In this document: positions 5,493 to 5,735 of the stretch, piece after piece | Numbering within the stretch: position 1 is the stretch's first letter | Layout: every line of letters starts with the position of its first letter | Assembly (NCBI GenBank): GCA_937141995.1 | Contig: CAKZQX010000668.1 | Span: forward strand, 1-5,735 | DNA length: 5,735 nt | Source: an uncultured Chloroflexaceae bacterium | GTDB taxonomy: Bacteria; Chloroflexota; Chloroflexia; Chloroflexales; Chloroflexaceae | Reading direction: 5' to 3' | Notes under the pieces: generated by a model | What the model was told of the DNA's origin: nothing | Database searches by the model: none | Seen by the model: the letters and a program-made list of their open reading frames with translations, nothing else | Made by a program: the position numbers and the translations under genes

Positions 5493-5581
5493 TCAGGCGT
5501 CCCGGCTTCCGCCGGATCTGGTTCCCGGCAGGATGCGGCGGTCCCGGCAGGCATTCAACCGGCTAAAGCCGGGACGCCTGA
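5493..5581. repeat. 23-bp inverted repeat with 43-base spacer
   Basis: TCAGGCGTCCCGGCTT (5493-5508) is a perfect 16-base complement of 5566-5581. Pairing continues inward to 5515/5559 with two mismatches (21 of 23 overall). The spacer holds a direct repeat of TCCCGGCAGG (5523-5532 and 5542-5551). The right arm is the conserved part of the dispersed repeat also found at the window start. This looks like a small foldback repeat cluster. Confidence 0.8.
5546..5578. repeat. Dispersed hairpin repeat, copy 2
   Basis: This copy is identical to 9-41 except at two positions and in the same orientation, with the same CCGGCTAAAGCCGG centre. Here it is embedded in the larger inverted repeat, with additional reverse-oriented sequence on its left. 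Confidence 0.75.
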
Positions 5582-5600
5582 ACGCTGACGCCAGCGCTAC

Positions 5601-5668
5601 AGTTCTCCAGCCCTCGGTTCTCAGTTCTCCAGTTTTCCAGTTCTTCCGTCCTTTGTTCTTCAACTCTT
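5601..5668. repeat. Pyrimidine-rich AGTTCTCCAG tract
   Basis: AGTTCTCCAG occurs at 5601-5610 and 5623-5632, with diverged relatives (AGTTTTCCAG, AGTTCTTCCG) between and after, ending CTTTGTTCTTC. In sense it is the inverted counterpart of the purine tract at 5354-5394. No gene is seen between 5353 and the window end. Confidence 0.65.
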
Positions 5669-5669
5669 A

Positions 5670-5685
5670 GAGACTGTCTGAAAAG
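5670..5685. other. Possible insertion-sequence terminus at window edge
   Basis: GAGACTGTCTGAAAAG resembles the kind of terminal inverted repeat seen at insertion sequence ends, and it follows directly on the pyrimidine tract. The partner end and any transposase would lie beyond the window, so this is only a possibility. The 50 bases after it contain no recognisable coding signal. Confidence 0.2.
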
Positions 5686-5735
5686 ATGATTCGCGTCGGT
5701 CCCACGGCATGCTGGGTGCCCTGATCCACCGGACA

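Overview
The window reads as a chromosomal fragment from a Chloroflexota-like bacterium, possibly the Chloroflexus/Oscillochloris group. This rests on moderate-to-high G+C coding sequence, strong AGGAGG-type ribosome sites, Tat and lipoprotein export signals, and intergenic DNA full of short dispersed repeats. Those repeats include a CCGGCTAAAGCCGG hairpin family and purine/pyrimidine tracts of the GAGAACTGA / AGTTCTC type. The taxonomic guess is an inference and is not proven by any single gene.

Left part (1-1400): a minus-strand Mn-type superoxide dismutase (75-878) carries a twin-arginine signal followed by a lipobox, so it should act outside the cytoplasm, tethered to the membrane. A copy of the dispersed repeat lies just downstream of it. 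A 522-base intergenic region (879-1400) separates it from the divergently transcribed transporter genes and should hold both promoters.

Middle (1401-4719): a polar amino acid ABC importer. It has a lipoprotein binding protein with an unusual acidic 29-residue repeat linker (1401-2555), one permease (3135-3941) and one ATPase (3928-4719, GTG start, overlapping the permease by 14 bases). The binding protein captures the amino acid outside, a permease dimer carries it across, and an ATPase dimer drives the cycle. The binding protein gene is cut off from the other two by 579 bases. That gap contains a GC-rich hairpin and two roughly 200-bp, MITE-like foldback elements in inverted orientation (2647-2846 and 2853-3051). 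Each element has a long near-perfect hairpin at the same relative position, and the two stems differ in sequence at positions that are compensated on the opposite arm. A third long hairpin with a related core follows the ATPase gene (4782-4841).

Right part (4720-5735): a small methionine-rich helical protein of unknown function (5071-5352), a terminator-like hairpin, and then gene-free repeat-rich DNA. This contains two oppositely oriented purine/pyrimidine tracts bracketing a 23-bp inverted repeat, one arm of which is the second copy of the dispersed repeat seen at the window start.

The coding content is ordinary. The most unusual material is the set of foldback elements around the transporter genes and the repeat linker of the binding protein.
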